Assembly: GCA_020024325.1 (NCBI GenBank)
Contig: JAHHTY010000065.1
Location: 1 to 9,795 of the forward strand
DNA: 9,795 nucleotides
Source of the DNA: Negativibacillus sp.
GTDB lineage: Bacteria > Bacillota > Clostridia > Oscillospirales > Ruminococcaceae
Reading direction: 5' to 3'
Part shown: piece by piece, positions 1 through 6,625 of the stretch
How the letters are laid out: each line of letters opens with the position of its first letter
Numbering within the stretch: the first letter of the stretch is position 1
The notes under the pieces: model-generated
What the model saw: only the letters and a program-made list of their open reading frames with translations
Database searches by the model: none
Told to the model about the DNA's origin: nothing
Program-made: the position numbers and the translations under genes

Positions 1-240
1 TTTATCATCATTACTTATCTGTAAAATCTGACCTCTTTTTATTTTCAATGTTGTGTAAAGCATAAGTCTTGCTCCGCGTCTAAACAGACAACATTTTGTT
101 TATACTTATATTTTATTCAGTAATTTGGATGTCATTAAGAATATATCATAATTTATTCATATTTTTTATTTAACTTACCATAATCAAGCACCATGTTTTA
201 GGTATTTTTATCAAAAAATTCATCCATTGTTAATAATATA
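1..240. other. AT-rich intergenic DNA, no gene seen
   Basis: I see no convincing coding region on either strand in this stretch. It is very AT-rich with short homopolymer runs. Its left edge could hold the upstream region of a leftward gene outside the window, but no start codon with a well-placed ribosome binding site is visible. Promoter-like words exist but none has good spacing. Confidence 0.5.
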
Positions 241-269
241 TTGTTTTTTAAATTTTTTAAATGTATAAT
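241..269 (+). promoter_or_regulatory. Predicted sigma-A promoter of the pyroglutamate operon
   Basis: A perfect -10 hexamer TATAAT lies at 264-269. A weak -35 word TTGTTT lies at 241-246, separated by 17 nt. Transcription would begin near 276, giving a leader of about 90 nt before the first gene. The -35 is poor, so the promoter may depend on an activator or be weak; the surrounding DNA is AT-rich enough for chance matches. Confidence 0.5.
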
Positions 270-272
270 TAC

Positions 273-334
273 CTACAAGATAACAAAAGCTCTTTTGTAG
301 CTAAAGTGTTTTTGTTATCGACTGGAATATTCCA
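273..334 (+). promoter_or_regulatory. Leader with nested inverted repeats, possible operator or attenuator
   Basis: Three symmetric elements sit just downstream of the predicted start of transcription. GATAACAAAA (279-288) pairs perfectly with TTTTGTTATC (310-319). Inside it, CTACAAGA (273-280) can pair with TTTTGTAG (293-300), which is incompatible with the first pairing. TGGAATATTCCA at 323-334 is a perfect 12-bp palindrome. They could be protein operators, for example for the RpiR-type regulator encoded downstream, or alternative RNA folds. No clear U-tract terminator follows, so an operator is slightly favoured. Confidence 0.4.
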
Positions 335-367
335 TAGCAACAGTTTTATTTTAGAAAGGGTGTTTTT

Positions 368-1066
368 ATGTTAAGCTTGCTGGGTGTGGTAGTTGTTATC
401 GTTGGATTTGCCATTAAACTGGAGCCAATCGCGATTATCGTAATTTCTGCCATTGTAACTGCAATTTGCGGCAATATCAATGTTACAGATTTACTTACTA
501 CCATTGGTACCACCTTTGTTGCCAACCGTAATCAGTTGATTACAATTATTTTGATGATTTTGACCGGTACTTTGGAGAAAAACGGTCTGAAAGAAGCCGG
601 TGCTTCCTTGATTAAAAAAGCAAAGGGCTTAACAACCGGTATGCTGATTGCTATCTGGGGTGTTTTGGACCAAATCTTTATTATTTTTAAAATTCCAATT
701 GGTGGTATTCCTTCCTATGTTCGTCCTATCCTGATGCCAATGACTGTTGGTATCGTTGAATCTAAAGGCTATGATATCGCCCCTGAGCATGAGGAAACAA
801 TGAAAGCTCTATATGGCAAAGACAGCAATATGTCCAACTTCTTTGGTCAGTGTCTGTTTGCCGCAAACTCCTCTGTACTGTTGATTCAATCCACCTTGGC
901 AAGCATCGGTACAGAAGTGGATGTTATGCAGATTGTAATGGTTCAGATTCCTGTTGCACTTTTTGCAATGTTTGTTAATGCAACACAAACATTGATTGTT
1001 GACCGTCGCATGGTTAAAAAGTGTTACCCTGACCTTTATAAATCTAACGAAAAATCCGGAAACTAA
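368..1066 (+). CDS. DUF969 membrane protein, putative 5-oxoproline transporter subunit
   Basis: This 232-aa integral membrane protein resembles the DUF969 family, which is normally paired with DUF979 and annotated as a 5-oxoproline transporter. Hydrophobic segments lie near residues 3-17, 20-35, 54-69, 90-108, 160-180 and 186-211. The loop GGIPSYVRPILMPM (residues 112-125) is the conserved-looking core I used for recognition. The ATG is preceded by AAAGGG at 355-360, 7 nt away. It is first in the operon, with DUF979 starting 21 nt after its stop, which supports a two-component permease. Transport of pyroglutamate is family knowledge plus the presence of pcp downstream; the sequence alone does not prove the substrate. 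Confidence 0.85.
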   Translation: MLSLLGVVVVIVGFAIKLEPIAIIVISAIVTAICGNINVTDLLTTIGTTFVANRNQLITIILMILTGTLEKNGLKEAGASLIKKAKGLTTGMLIAIWGVLDQIFIIFKIPIGGIPSYVRPILMPMTVGIVESKGYDIAPEHEETMKALYGKDSNMSNFFGQCLFAANSSVLLIQSTLASIGTEVDVMQIVMVQIPVALFAMFVNATQTLIVDRRMVKKCYPDLYKSNEKSGN

Positions 1067-1087
1067 TTGGAAAGGAGCTGCTCAAAT

Positions 1088-2044
1088 ATGTTATCTTATT
1101 TTATGAGTTCTGAGTTTACAATCTCCGACAAATTGGTACAGGTGATGTATATCCTTTCTGGTTTATTCTGCATCTACTGTGGTGTCAGGGCTTGGATTAT
1201 CAAAGCTAATAAACAATATTTTCCAACCGGTTTGTTCTGGTTTTCTCTTGGTATCGTTGTTGCATTCGGACAATGGATTCCGCCTATGATAAATGGTATC
1301 ATTGTAACCATTACTTGTATTCCGGCTGCTTTAGGAATGGTAAAACGTGGAAATTTGGAATCTCCTACAAAAGAAGAACAGCAGAAAAACTTTAAGAAAA
1401 TTGGTATGAAGATTTTTATTCCTGCGTTTGGTGCAGGTGTTTTCTCCATCTTTATTTCTATCTTTATGAAGGGCTGGAGCTCTTTGCTGGGTTCTCTGTT
1501 TGCAACCATCTTCGGTGTTATCCTTTTAATGTACTGGAATAAAAATAACACACCTATGGTTTTTCTGGAAGAAGGTCGTCGTTTTCTTGACCTGACCAGT
1601 GCTGTTTATATCATGCCTTTGCTTCTTTCCTGTCTGGGTGCTATCTTTACAAAAGCAGGTGTTGGCGACGCTTTTGCCACCATTTTTGGTAAAATCATCC
1701 CAAGCGGAAACGTATATATCGGCATCGTTGCTTATGCAATTGGTATGATGCTCTTTACGATCATTATGGGAAATGCTTTTGCTGCTATCACTGTAATGAC
1801 AGTTGGCATCGGTGTTCCTTTTGTTATGAACCTTGGCGCAAACCCATTGTATATGGTTACTTTAGCAATGACTTGCGGTTACTGCGGAACCCTGCTGACA
1901 CCTATGGCTGCAAACTTTAACATTGTACCGGGTGTTTATCTTGAGGTAAAGGATAAATATTCCATTATCAAAATGCAGATCATTCCTGCTTTGCTCATGT
2001 TGGTATTCCAGATTGTGTATATGTGCATAATGGTAAACGCATAA
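1088..2044 (+). CDS. DUF979 membrane protein, putative 5-oxoproline transporter subunit
   Basis: This 318-aa polytopic membrane protein is the DUF979 partner of the preceding gene. Hydrophobic segments lie near residues 16-38, 48-62, 68-84, 108-126, 134-149, 172-188, 208-228, 231-246, 255-270 and 297-316. Conserved-looking signatures are EEGRRFLD (161-168), MGNAFAAIT (227-235) and the polar loop GYCGTLLTPMAANFN (264-278), which could line a transport path. I place the start at the ATG of 1088, 10 nt after AGGAG (1073-1077). A TTG at 1067 in the same frame would lie ahead of that site and is unlikely. Together with DUF969 it probably imports 5-oxoproline or pyroglutamyl compounds. Confidence 0.85.
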   Translation: MLSYFMSSEFTISDKLVQVMYILSGLFCIYCGVRAWIIKANKQYFPTGLFWFSLGIVVAFGQWIPPMINGIIVTITCIPAALGMVKRGNLESPTKEEQQKNFKKIGMKIFIPAFGAGVFSIFISIFMKGWSSLLGSLFATIFGVILLMYWNKNNTPMVFLEEGRRFLDLTSAVYIMPLLLSCLGAIFTKAGVGDAFATIFGKIIPSGNVYIGIVAYAIGMMLFTIIMGNAFAAITVMTVGIGVPFVMNLGANPLYMVTLAMTCGYCGTLLTPMAANFNIVPGVYLEVKDKYSIIKMQIIPALLMLVFQIVYMCIMVNA

Positions 2045-2086
2045 TAGGGTTAAATTCTAAATTTTAAAAAAGGCGTGAATTAGAGA

Positions 2087-3055
2087 ATGACTTTTTCTAT
2101 ACAACAAGGAGCCGACATCGTTGTTCATCGCTGGTGTCAGGTAAAGAGAAATGAAAAGGTATTGATTATCTCTGATGAAAATCACATATCAGAAAGCAAA
2201 GCACTTTGGAAATCTGTTCAGGACACTGGTGCTTTTGTTATGGTAATTACAATTCCGGAAAGTTGTTCTCAACCCGGCAAGTTATTCGATTCTATGGTAG
2301 ATTTATTCATGGAACACGATGTTATCATCGGAGCTACTCGATTTTCTTTGATTACCACACGGGCTGTTCAAACAGTGCTTTCACACGGAAGCCGTTTTCT
2401 CTCCCTTCCCCTCTCTACAAACACCGAAACTTCCATGTTGGGATTTAATTTCATACAAACAGATCCCATCATTTCACAGCGGTTAGCTGACAATATGTTA
2501 TCCTCTCTTAATTGCTGCGATAAGGTAAGAATCACAACCCCTCTTGGCACCGATATTACCTTTGGAAAAAAAGGGAGAAAGCCCGGGCTGTTTAACGGCA
2601 TGACTGAAAAACCCGGAAAAATCGGTTCATCAAGTTTTGAAATCTATATTGGAATTGAAGAAAATGCTACCAACGGACACGCCGTTGTCGATGGTTCCCT
2701 TGGCTATATAGGTTCTCCTGTTGAACCTATCAAGCTTACTTTTTTAAACGGAAGGCTTACCCATATTGAAGAAAACTCTTCCGGAATTTTGCTTCAAAAC
2801 TATATGCAGCAGTTTCATGACCCCAGAATTTTTGTGGCAGGAGAACTGGGAATCGGTTTAAATCCGCAAGCTCGGTGCCTTGGAAACTGCTATATCGAGG
2901 ATGAATCTTCTTATGGAACCTTTCATATCGGAATGGGGCGAAATCTTGCCCTTGGCGGCGTTATGGACGCCGCCGGACATTTTGACCTTGTCTTTAAAAA
3001 TCCGACCATTTATGCCGGAGATGTTTTAATCATGAAAGACGGTCAAGCTTTGTAA
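2087..3055 (+). CDS. M29 aminopeptidase / NicX-like metalloenzyme
   Basis: This 322-aa soluble protein has a C-terminal half that reads like the M29 metallo-aminopeptidase (AmpS/aminopeptidase T) and NicX (2,5-dihydroxypyridine dioxygenase) superfamily. Visible motifs are GELGIGLNP (252-260, with E253), DESSYGTFHIGMGRN (272-286, with H280) and HFD (298-300, with H298 and D300). H280, H298 and D300 match the His-His-Asp iron ligands of NicX and a subset of the M29 metal ligands. It is shorter than typical M29 enzymes of about 400 aa. It lies 42 nt after DUF979 and 30 nt before pcp, so it is probably co-transcribed and may act on a pyroglutamyl substrate. Only a weak AAGG-type site precedes its ATG. 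Peptidase, dioxygenase or ring-opening activity cannot be separated by eye. Confidence 0.7.
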   Translation: MTFSIQQGADIVVHRWCQVKRNEKVLIISDENHISESKALWKSVQDTGAFVMVITIPESCSQPGKLFDSMVDLFMEHDVIIGATRFSLITTRAVQTVLSHGSRFLSLPLSTNTETSMLGFNFIQTDPIISQRLADNMLSSLNCCDKVRITTPLGTDITFGKKGRKPGLFNGMTEKPGKIGSSSFEIYIGIEENATNGHAVVDGSLGYIGSPVEPIKLTFLNGRLTHIEENSSGILLQNYMQQFHDPRIFVAGELGIGLNPQARCLGNCYIEDESSYGTFHIGMGRNLALGGVMDAAGHFDLVFKNPTIYAGDVLIMKDGQAL

Positions 3056-3085
3056 TGAAAAATAAAGAATAAAGGAGAACGTAAT

Positions 3086-3727
3086 ATGAAAGTTTTAATC
3101 ACCGGTTTTCAGCCTTTTGGAAAAGAAAGCATGAATCCATCTTTTGAAGCTGTTCGTCTGCTCCCTGACGAAATTAACGGTGCGCAAATTATTAAAGCGG
3201 AAATCCCTGTTGTTTTCCGCAAAGGTGGTCAAAAAGTTCAGGAACTTGTCTGTCAGGAAAAACCTGATATTGTCATTCTGGTTGGTCAAGCCGGTGGCAG
3301 AAGCTCGATGAACGTAGAACGAGTTGCTATCAACTGCGAAGACTGTCCTTCCGGATTCCCGGACAATGACGGCAACTGTCCTCAGGGAGAAAAAGCATTC
3401 GAGGACGGTCCAGACGCTTACTTCTCTAATCTTCCTATCAAAGCTATGGTAAAAAAGATGATGGATAACGGAGTTCCCGCTGCTATTTCCAACACTGCCG
3501 GCACCTATGTCTGCAATGACCTGATGTATCACCTTTTATACCATATTCACCATGAATGTCCAAACACCCGCGGCGGCTTTATCCATGTTCCATACGCCAC
3601 CATCCAGAACCATCCTGCACAGGCATCTATGACCATTGAAGAGATGAGTAAAGGATTGAAACTGTCTATCGAGGCTGCACTGGAAACTGAAAAAGATATT
3701 TGTATAGCAAGCGGAGAAACTCATTAA
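3086..3727 (+). CDS. pcp: Pyrrolidone-carboxylate peptidase (pyroglutamyl-peptidase I)
   Basis: This cytoplasmic cysteine peptidase of family C15 removes N-terminal pyroglutamate from peptides. At 213 aa it has the usual length. The N-terminal signature is VLITGFQPFGKESMNPS (3-19). The catalytic triad can be placed by comparison with the Bacillus enzyme: E78 in ERVAIN, C143 in TAGTYVCN and H167 in GGFIHVPY. The start has an excellent AAAGGAG at 3071-3077, 8 nt before the ATG. It follows the transporter pair and the M29/NicX-like gene, so it defines the operon as pyroglutamate-related. No trait suggests inactivation. Confidence 0.95.
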   Translation: MKVLITGFQPFGKESMNPSFEAVRLLPDEINGAQIIKAEIPVVFRKGGQKVQELVCQEKPDIVILVGQAGGRSSMNVERVAINCEDCPSGFPDNDGNCPQGEKAFEDGPDAYFSNLPIKAMVKKMMDNGVPAAISNTAGTYVCNDLMYHLLYHIHHECPNTRGGFIHVPYATIQNHPAQASMTIEEMSKGLKLSIEAALETEKDICIASGETH

Positions 3728-3737
3728 GCATCTTTGC

Positions 3738-3772
3738 ATCAGTCCCCTTAAAAAATTAGGGGACTGATTTTT
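3738..3772 (+). terminator. Rho-independent terminator after pcp
   Basis: A perfect 11-bp stem (ATCAGTCCCCT at 3738-3748 with AGGGGACTGAT at 3758-3768) closes a 9-nt loop and runs into TTTTT at 3768-3772. It lies only 7 nt ahead of the GGGAGG ribosome binding site of the next gene. It could therefore be a partial, intra-operon terminator that lowers expression of the downstream gene. Confidence 0.8.
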
Positions 3773-3791
3773 CATCTTTGGGAGGTAACTT

Positions 3792-4301
3792 ATGTTTTCT
3801 TTTTTTCACAAAAAGCCAAGATTCACTGTAAAACTCAAGGAGTATGAGAGCGATAAAATAATATGCGGTTTATGGACCGAGGTTCATAAAAAGTCAATTC
3901 AAAAAGATATTCTTGCCGTTCAGCAAAAATTTCAGCAAGAACACAGTAAGATTGTACAACTCTCCAATCCAAGCGGAACAATGGTTATTTCACAGTGTGC
4001 CGACAGTGAGGGAACCTTTTCATATTTTATCGGGGATTTCGTGGATAGCAAAGAACAAGATGAAAGTATGTTTGTTGAATTGCTCCCTTGTGGAACTTAT
4101 GCCCATGTAACAGTAGATTTTAAAGATCCGTCTGAGCTTACCCTTGCTGTTGCAAAGGCAAAAAAATATTTTTTTGAACGCTGGCTCCCTTCCACTAATT
4201 ACAGGGTCAAGGAAAATGTTGAATCCATTGAATTGTATGACCGACGCAGCAATATCAAGTTAGCCTCAATGGAACTTATTTTTCCTTTGGAAGAAAACTA
4301 G
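3792..4301 (+). CDS. GyrI-like / AraC effector-binding domain protein
   Basis: This 169-aa protein appears to be a free-standing GyrI-like (SRPBCC/SOUL-type) small-molecule-binding domain. Typical traits are the early GLWTEVHK (26-33), the central YFIGDFVD (78-85), the strand LPCGTYAHVTV (98-108), the helical stretch around LTLAVAKAKKYFFERWLP (116-133), and the closing ESIELYD (144-150) plus MELIFPL (160-166). The charged E147 region is where family members usually hold a ligand-contacting Glu. No DNA-binding domain is present. GGGAGGT at 3780-3786 gives a strong start. It follows the pcp terminator, so it is expressed by read-through or is separately promoted. A ligand-sensing or ligand-sequestering role is inference. 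Confidence 0.65.
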   Translation: MFSFFHKKPRFTVKLKEYESDKIICGLWTEVHKKSIQKDILAVQQKFQQEHSKIVQLSNPSGTMVISQCADSEGTFSYFIGDFVDSKEQDESMFVELLPCGTYAHVTVDFKDPSELTLAVAKAKKYFFERWLPSTNYRVKENVESIELYDRRSNIKLASMELIFPLEEN

Positions 4302-4308
4302 TTTTTCA

Positions 4309-4335
4309 GTAAATTAACATCTTCACAAAATTTAC
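4309..4335. repeat. Inverted repeat between the GyrI-like and RpiR genes
   Basis: GTAAATT at 4309-4315 and AATTTAC at 4329-4335 are perfect inverted arms separated by 13 nt. There is no U-tract after them, so this is not a terminator. It lies upstream of the predicted RpiR promoter and could be an operator, but 7-bp AT-rich arms can arise by chance. Confidence 0.3.
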
Positions 4336-4371
4336 GGAGAAATCGTTCCTCCTATCTTTATGTGATGATTC

Positions 4372-4400
4372 TTTACTTTTTCACATTTATCCTGTACAAT
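4372..4400 (+). promoter_or_regulatory. Predicted promoter of the RpiR-type regulator gene
   Basis: TTTACT at 4372-4377 and TACAAT at 4395-4400 are separated by 17 nt. Transcription would begin near 4407, about 70 nt before the chosen ATG. The position downstream of an in-frame ATG at 4362 is one reason to reject that longer start. Confidence 0.5.
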
Positions 4401-4475
4401 CTTTATTATAAACATATTTCTTTTTGCTATATAAACTTCATTTTTAAATTCGTATGGAAAGACAGGAAACATAAT

Positions 4476-5363
4476 ATGGACGTTATTCAAAAAATTCACA
4501 GTGTATATCCGGAAATGACCAAAAAGCAAAAAAGTATTGCTGATTGCTTATTGGAATCTCCTGAAGATATTTCCTACATCACCTTGGCTCAGCTTAGTCA
4601 AAAAACTTCTTCCTCTGAGCTGACCCTTCTTCGCTTTTGTCAAAAAGTGGGCTATCCAAATTTCCTAGAGCTAAAAAATGCTTTTCGGGAATACACCCAA
4701 AGTATGGTCAAGCTCCTATCCTCTCCACAATATTTTGTACCGGATGCTACGATTACCGACATCAATGGTAAATCTGAACTGCTCCGCCAAATTTGCCGAG
4801 AAGAATCTGATGCGTGCAAAGAATTTTTCTCGTCTTTGGATTTAATTTCGATTATCTCCGCAGCAGAAGCAATCCGTAACAGCAAAAGAATTTTTATTTG
4901 TGCGCACAATATCTCCCATGTCCTTGCGGAGTTTTTAATGGTACGCTTACAGCTTCTCTATTTTGATGCGTCCATTATCAATTTAGATAATCTGGAAGAC
5001 ACCGAAGACAAGTTGGAAGAGCTTACACCCTCTGATCTTGTCATCTTCATTGCTTTCCCAAAATACTATTTTCCTTTAGGCAGCATTGCAAAGAATGCTT
5101 TTTCTCGTGGGGCTTCAATTCTTACCATCACTGACAGTATTTCTTCCCCAACTGTGCAATACAGCAAGCATCTTTTAGTGTGCCATACCTCTACAAAAGT
5201 TTTCTACAATTCTTTAACTCTTCCCATGGCTCTTGCAAATCTGTTGCTGTCCTATCTTGTTATAGATTTAGGACCTGATTACCGCAGCCGTGACCTGAGC
5301 AATGCCCCCACCGCAGAAAAAGATTCTGAACAAAACCAAAGTGAAATAAACCATTCTATATAA
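4476..5363 (+). CDS. RpiR/MurR-family transcriptional regulator (HTH-SIS)
   Basis: This 295-aa protein has an N-terminal RpiR helix-turn-helix (about residues 8-75). The helices run through LAQLSQKTSSSELTLLRFCQ (37-56) and end in the GYPNFLELK signature (59-67). A SIS domain follows (about 125-265), and the tail is polar. I start at ATG 4476, preceded by CAGGAAA and the true HTH beginning. The 38 extra residues from 4362 are hydrophobic, AT-driven and overlap the predicted promoter. The usual Gly-rich phosphosugar loop is replaced by ICAHNISH (141-148), hinting at a non-classical effector. From its position it is the likely local regulator of the pyroglutamate genes, but this is inference. 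Confidence 0.85.
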   Translation: MDVIQKIHSVYPEMTKKQKSIADCLLESPEDISYITLAQLSQKTSSSELTLLRFCQKVGYPNFLELKNAFREYTQSMVKLLSSPQYFVPDATITDINGKSELLRQICREESDACKEFFSSLDLISIISAAEAIRNSKRIFICAHNISHVLAEFLMVRLQLLYFDASIINLDNLEDTEDKLEELTPSDLVIFIAFPKYYFPLGSIAKNAFSRGASILTITDSISSPTVQYSKHLLVCHTSTKVFYNSLTLPMALANLLLSYLVIDLGPDYRSRDLSNAPTAEKDSEQNQSEINHSI

Positions 5364-5408
5364 AAAAGTCAGCGACAAGAAAGAAAAGAACTTGTCGCTG
5401 ACTTTTTT
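5362..5408. terminator. Bidirectional terminator between convergent operons
   Basis: A perfect 18-bp stem (5362-5379 with 5391-5408) closes an 11-nt loop. It begins with AAAAAA on one side and ends with TTTTTT on the other, so it works on both strands. It starts within the stop codon of the regulator gene and ends 17 nt past the stop codon of the leftward gene. Confidence 0.93.
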
Positions 5409-5424
5409 ATATTATCTGATAAAT

Positions 5425-6036
5425 TTATTCTTCTGTCTTTTCCTCTGCTGCAAAAAGGAGCATGGAAGGCTGCTGATTTCCTTTTGATAAACTATAAGAA
5501 CAAAAGAACTCCTGTCCATTTTCGTTGGCTGTATTTGAAAAGTATTCAGCTCGTTTTAAGAACTCTTCCTGTTCGCTGCTGTCTATGCCAATTCCACAGC
5601 CTAACCAAAGCAGTAAGCGATGGGATTCATTCACTTCATCATTTGTAAAGTTTGTGAATCGGCTGATGATATCCTCGACCTCTCCAAAAACGTCAAAGCC
5701 TTCTTGAAGGGTTTCCTGCGCTAACATTGCAAAGGCACGCACAACATTTTCCTGATTATCAACATTGGTCTTTACAAAACCGGCATCATATTTTTCCGGC
5801 AGAATTTCCGGTGCAGTTTCTCCAAACCACAGCAAAGCACAAGGGCATTCTTCAATCAATCGGCTTGCTTCTTGCTTTACTCCTGTTACCAGTAAAATTT
5901 CTAGTGGTTGGCAAAACTCTTCCACTTCTTCCCATGTCATCTGGTCGAAAAATGCCGTTTTTATGTTTTCTTCTGTAATGGGGGAGGCTGTCTTTTGTCC
6001 ATACAGGATACCGACCTGCTTTAAGGCTTCCATCAT
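5425..6036 (-). CDS. Uncharacterised acidic protein after nrdG
   Basis: I do not recognise this 203-aa protein. It is acidic, with many Glu and Asp residues, lacks a signal peptide or clear membrane segment, and has two hydrophobic patches, ILLVTG (47-52) and LLLWLGCGIGID (141-152). Cysteines occur at 42, 64, 66, 147 and 179, without a clear metal motif. The ATG at 6036 (or 6033, adjacent) is preferred. AAGGGG lies 13 nt upstream, which is longer than ideal. A TTG at 6069 in frame has no matching ribosome binding site. It is last in the leftward operon, 68 nt after nrdG and beyond a hairpin. Co-transcription with the reductase genes is plausible, but a functional link is unproven. Confidence 0.7.
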   Translation of the reverse strand: MMEALKQVGILYGQKTASPITEENIKTAFFDQMTWEEVEEFCQPLEILLVTGVKQEASRLIEECPCALLWFGETAPEILPEKYDAGFVKTNVDNQENVVRAFAMLAQETLQEGFDVFGEVEDIISRFTNFTNDEVNESHRLLLWLGCGIGIDSSEQEEFLKRAEYFSNTANENGQEFFCSYSLSKGNQQPSMLLFAAEEKTEE

Positions 6037-6040
6037 AATT

Positions 6041-6069
6041 ATAATATTTCCCCTTTTTCCATATATCAA
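6041..6069 (-). promoter_or_regulatory. Possible internal promoter for the orphan gene
   Basis: On the minus strand TTGATA (6069-6064) and TATTAT (6046-6041) are spaced by 17 nt. Transcription would begin at or next to the ATG at 6036, which would make a nearly leaderless mRNA. The AT-rich setting makes a chance match quite possible. Confidence 0.3.
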
Positions 6070-6071
6070 AG

Positions 6072-6099
6072 ACAGGGGCGGTTATAAAACCTCCCCTGT
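6072..6099 (-). terminator. Hairpin after nrdG, weak terminator or processing stem
   Basis: ACAGGGG (6072-6078) and CCCCTGT (6093-6099) enclose GGTT/AACC and an ATAA loop, giving a 12-step stem with one mismatch (6079/6092). On the minus strand it starts shortly after the nrdG stop codon but is followed by CTTTGATA, not a U tract. It may attenuate or protect the nrdG transcript and tune the next gene. Confidence 0.5.
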
Positions 6100-6104
6100 T
6101 GCTT

Positions 6105-6623
6105 TTATTTATTTTCGCCGACCCATCGTTCCTTTGTTTCACAAACAGCTTTTTGCTCTTTCAGGCTTTGGGGAACATTGATGATACGTTGGTTTTTGCT
6201 TCCACGGAAAAGAACGTCTAAGGAACGCTGTTCCATAATAAACGGACCGTCTACCAAAATATCAATATTCTCTAAAAACTGTTTTTGTTCAGGTGTCCCA
6301 TTATTCAGCTGTTCAAAAGTGTATCCACTGTAAACAGCCACCTCATAGCCGTTCTCTCGAAGCAGCTTTGCAAGCTCTGCGTGTTCTGCTGGTTGGGCAA
6401 ACGGTTCTCCACCGGAAAGGGTAACACCTCGAATCAATGGATTTTTTTGCACCATGGTCAAAATATCTTGAGGAGCAATTCTGGTACGCTCTTCAAAATC
6501 CCACGTTTCCGGGTTTTGACATCCCGGACAGTGGTGTGGGCAACCCTGGCAAAATATTGTCATGCGGATTCCCGGACCGTCCACAATGCTTTCTTGCACA
6601 ATTCCTGCTATATTAATCTTCAT
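6105..6623 (-). CDS. nrdG: Anaerobic ribonucleotide reductase activating protein (radical SAM)
   Basis: NrdG uses a [4Fe-4S] cluster and S-adenosylmethionine to create the glycyl radical of class III ribonucleotide reductase. The 172-aa protein has FCQGCPHHCPGCQNP (24-38); C28, C32 and C35 form the radical-SAM CX3CX2C motif, with an extra C25 ahead. GGEP (71-74) is the SAM-binding motif and VDGP (124-127) is typical of the family. I use ATG 6623, just 2 nt after the stop codon of the 54-aa glycyl-radical gene. No ribosome binding site is evident, so translation is probably coupled to that gene. A TTG at 6641 would overlap it and is unlikely. The substrate Gly is on the small upstream protein rather than on the large NrdD. 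Confidence 0.95.
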   Translation of the reverse strand: MKINIAGIVQESIVDGPGIRMTIFCQGCPHHCPGCQNPETWDFEERTRIAPQDILTMVQKNPLIRGVTLSGGEPFAQPAEHAELAKLLRENGYEVAVYSGYTFEQLNNGTPEQKQFLENIDILVDGPFIMEQRSLDVLFRGSKNQRIINVPQSLKEQKAVCETKERWVGENK

Positions 6624-6625
6624 GA

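Noticed and set aside
1174..1551. Minus-strand open frame inside the DUF979 gene
   Set aside because: It is opposite a clear membrane-protein gene and its product has no recognisable domain.
3095..3532. Minus-strand open frame inside pcp
   Set aside because: It is a mirror frame of pcp, whose catalytic triad is intact on the plus strand.
4362..4475. N-terminal extension of the RpiR-type regulator
   Set aside because: The added 38 residues are hydrophobic and low-complexity, precede the conserved HTH and overlap the predicted promoter; ATG 4476 fits the family start.
6037..6142. Upstream starts for the orphan protein (TTG 6069) and the overlapping minus-strand frame 5852-6142
   Set aside because: TTG 6069 is adjacent to a hairpin and lacks a well-spaced ribosome binding site; the 5852-6142 frame overlaps two better genes and has no motif.
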